The translations under genes were made by a program, and so were the position numbers. Source: Bacteroidales bacterium (GTDB lineage Bacteria > Bacteroidota > Bacteroidia > Bacteroidales > Bacteroidaceae). From it: a DNA stretch of 42,380 bases. A model generated the notes under the pieces. It searched no databases. It was not told where the DNA came from and worked only from the letters and a program-made list of their open reading frames with translations. This document shows positions 40,926 to 42,380 of this stretch, piece after piece. The DNA lies in assembly GCA_012518235.1 (NCBI GenBank), contig JAAYSY010000005.1, positions 1-42,380 of the forward strand, read 5' to 3'. Numbering within the stretch: the stretch's first letter is position 1; every line of letters starts with the position of its first letter.

Positions 40926-42296
40926 ATGGGGAATAAAAACAGATCTAATTTTGGTAGTCGAGTTGGAATTATTTTAGCCTCTGCAGGATCAGCTGTAGGA
41001 TTAGGAAACATTTGGCGATTTCCTTTTGAAGCAGGAAATCATGGAGGAGCTACATTTATTATAGTCTATATCATCTGCATACTTCTTCTAGGACTTCCTG
41101 TAATGATTGCTGAGTTTATTATCGGCCGGAGTGCACTAGCAAATACTGCACGAGCATTTCAAAAACTGGCACCTCGAACGGCATGGAAATGGGTAGGACG
41201 CATAGCTGTTCTTACCGGCTGCTTAATATTGGGATACTATGCTGTAGTTGCCGGATGGACACTTGAATATACTATGCAAGCTGTTTTAAACAACTTTGAC
41301 GGAAAACAATCAGAACACTTCATCCAATCTTTTAACACCTTTTCAACCAATTCATGGCGCCCAATAATTTGGCTTTTTGTTTTTCTATTGGGAACTCATT
41401 TCATTATCGTTAAAGGAGTAGAAAAAGGAATTGAACGGGCTTCAAAAATATTAATGCCTGCACTTTTTATTTTACTAGTAGCTCTTGTCATCTGTTCAGT
41501 AAGCCTACCAGGATCGGAAAAAGGTGTTGAGTTTCTACTTAAGCCCAATTTAAGCAAGGTAAATGGAAATTTGATTTTAGCTGCTATGGGGCAAGCTTTT
41601 TTCTCTCTAAGTTTAGGAATGGGATGTTTATGTACTTACGCTTCCTATTTTGGAGCAAAAACAAACCTAACACAAACAGCATTAAGCGTTGGGGTAATCG
41701 ATACCTTTGTAGCTATTTTAGCTGGTTTGATGATTTTCCCAGCGGCTTTTGCTGTAGGCATACAACCCGATGCGGGTCCAAGCCTAATATTTATTACTTT
41801 ACCCAACGTTTTTCAACAAGCTTTTGGGAGCTATCCTATTATAGCCTATATTAGCTCTTTATTATTCTATGTTTTATTAGCATTAGCTGCACTTACCTCC
41901 ACCATATCGTTACATGAGGTTGTAACCGCATATCTCCACGAAGAATTTAATTTTTCACGTGGAAAAGCGGCTAAAGTAGTTACCTTTGTATGTTTAACCA
42001 TAGGTTTATTCTCATCACTCTCATTAGGTGCTTTAAAAAACATAACCCTAGGTGGTCTAAACTTATTTGAAGGATTAGACTTTTTAACAGCAAAAATAAT
42101 GCTTCCACTTGTAGGTATGTTCACAGCTATCTTTGTGGGTTGGTACTTAGACAAAAAGATTAGTTGGAGTCAATTAACCAATAATAATAGCATTAAAGCT
42201 CCTTTATTCAAGGTGGTTTTATTCCTATTAAAGTTTGTCGCTCCTTTAGGTATTGCACTTATTTTCATTCACGAACTCGGATTATTAAACATCTAA
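40926..42296 (+). CDS. Sodium-dependent transporter (NSS/SLC6 family)
   Basis: 456 aa; NFGSRVGIILASAGSAVGLGNIWRFPFEAGNHGGATFIIVYIICILLLGLPVMIAEFIIGR. Confidence 0.96.
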   Translation: MGNKNRSNFGSRVGIILASAGSAVGLGNIWRFPFEAGNHGGATFIIVYIICILLLGLPVMIAEFIIGRSALANTARAFQKLAPRTAWKWVGRIAVLTGCLILGYYAVVAGWTLEYTMQAVLNNFDGKQSEHFIQSFNTFSTNSWRPIIWLFVFLLGTHFIIVKGVEKGIERASKILMPALFILLVALVICSVSLPGSEKGVEFLLKPNLSKVNGNLILAAMGQAFFSLSLGMGCLCTYASYFGAKTNLTQTALSVGVIDTFVAILAGLMIFPAAFAVGIQPDAGPSLIFITLPNVFQQAFGSYPIIAYISSLLFYVLLALAALTSTISLHEVVTAYLHEEFNFSRGKAAKVVTFVCLTIGLFSSLSLGALKNITLGGLNLFEGLDFLTAKIMLPLVGMFTAIFVGWYLDKKISWSQLTNNNSIKAPLFKVVLFLLKFVAPLGIALIFIHELGLLNI

Positions 42297-42299
42297 ATT

Positions 42300-42380
42300 A
42301 TGTGGAAGGATTTTTTATACTTTCCAAGACAACAAAAACAGGGATTACTGCTACTTATTATTTTACTAATCATATTAGTG
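42300..42380 (+). CDS. N-terminus of probable ComEA-like helix-hairpin-helix protein, cut by window edge
   Basis: MWKDFLYFPRQQKQGLLLLIILLIILV; short cytoplasmic start plus TM helix, directly after the NSS gene. HHH domain is outside the window. Confidence 0.5.
   Translation, partial: MWKDFLYFPRQQKQGLLLLIILLIILV

Overview
This is an AT-rich, ordinary core-genome stretch from a Bacteroidota (Bacteroidales-like) chromosome. The left ~16.5 kb is dominated by a minus-strand translation/transcription supercluster: rpsU, tyrosine recombinase, hpf, tRNA-Thr(TGT), tRNA-Tyr(GTA), tRNA-Gly(TCC), tRNA-Thr(GGT), tuf, tRNA-Trp(CCA), secE, nusG, rplK, rplA, rplJ, rplL, rpoB, rpoC. A frameshifted prfB, a 44-aa ORF and a CYTH-domain gene cut by the window edge lie beyond it. 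The remainder holds aminopeptidase P, gamma-carbonic anhydrase-like protein, a BACON/CotH lipoprotein, a NagB + PIG-L fusion, an Ig-like lipoprotein overlapping a DUF3108 gene, two tandem GH43 lipoproteins, a MIP18/DUF59 protein, lpxH, an OprO/P-type porin, ackA-pta, a DUF2156 + GNAT pair, cdaA-folP, murF, a VanZ-like protein, an NSS/SLC6 transporter and the start of a ComEA-like protein. I found no CRISPR array, IS element, prophage, toxin-antitoxin pair or recognisable defence system. I also found no convincing candidate for a wholly new multi-gene system. The items most worth a second look are: the prfB +1 frameshift missed by the ORF track; a strong terminator-like hairpin between rplL and rpoB; a dense set of palindromes upstream of the NagB/PIG-L gene; an orphan 65-aa ORF with its own terminator; a long out-of-frame overlap of two exported-protein genes; and several near-perfect palindromes. 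Two complete TTTG-N19-TAnnTTTG promoters were located by direct counting. All family assignments come from motif recognition without database searches.
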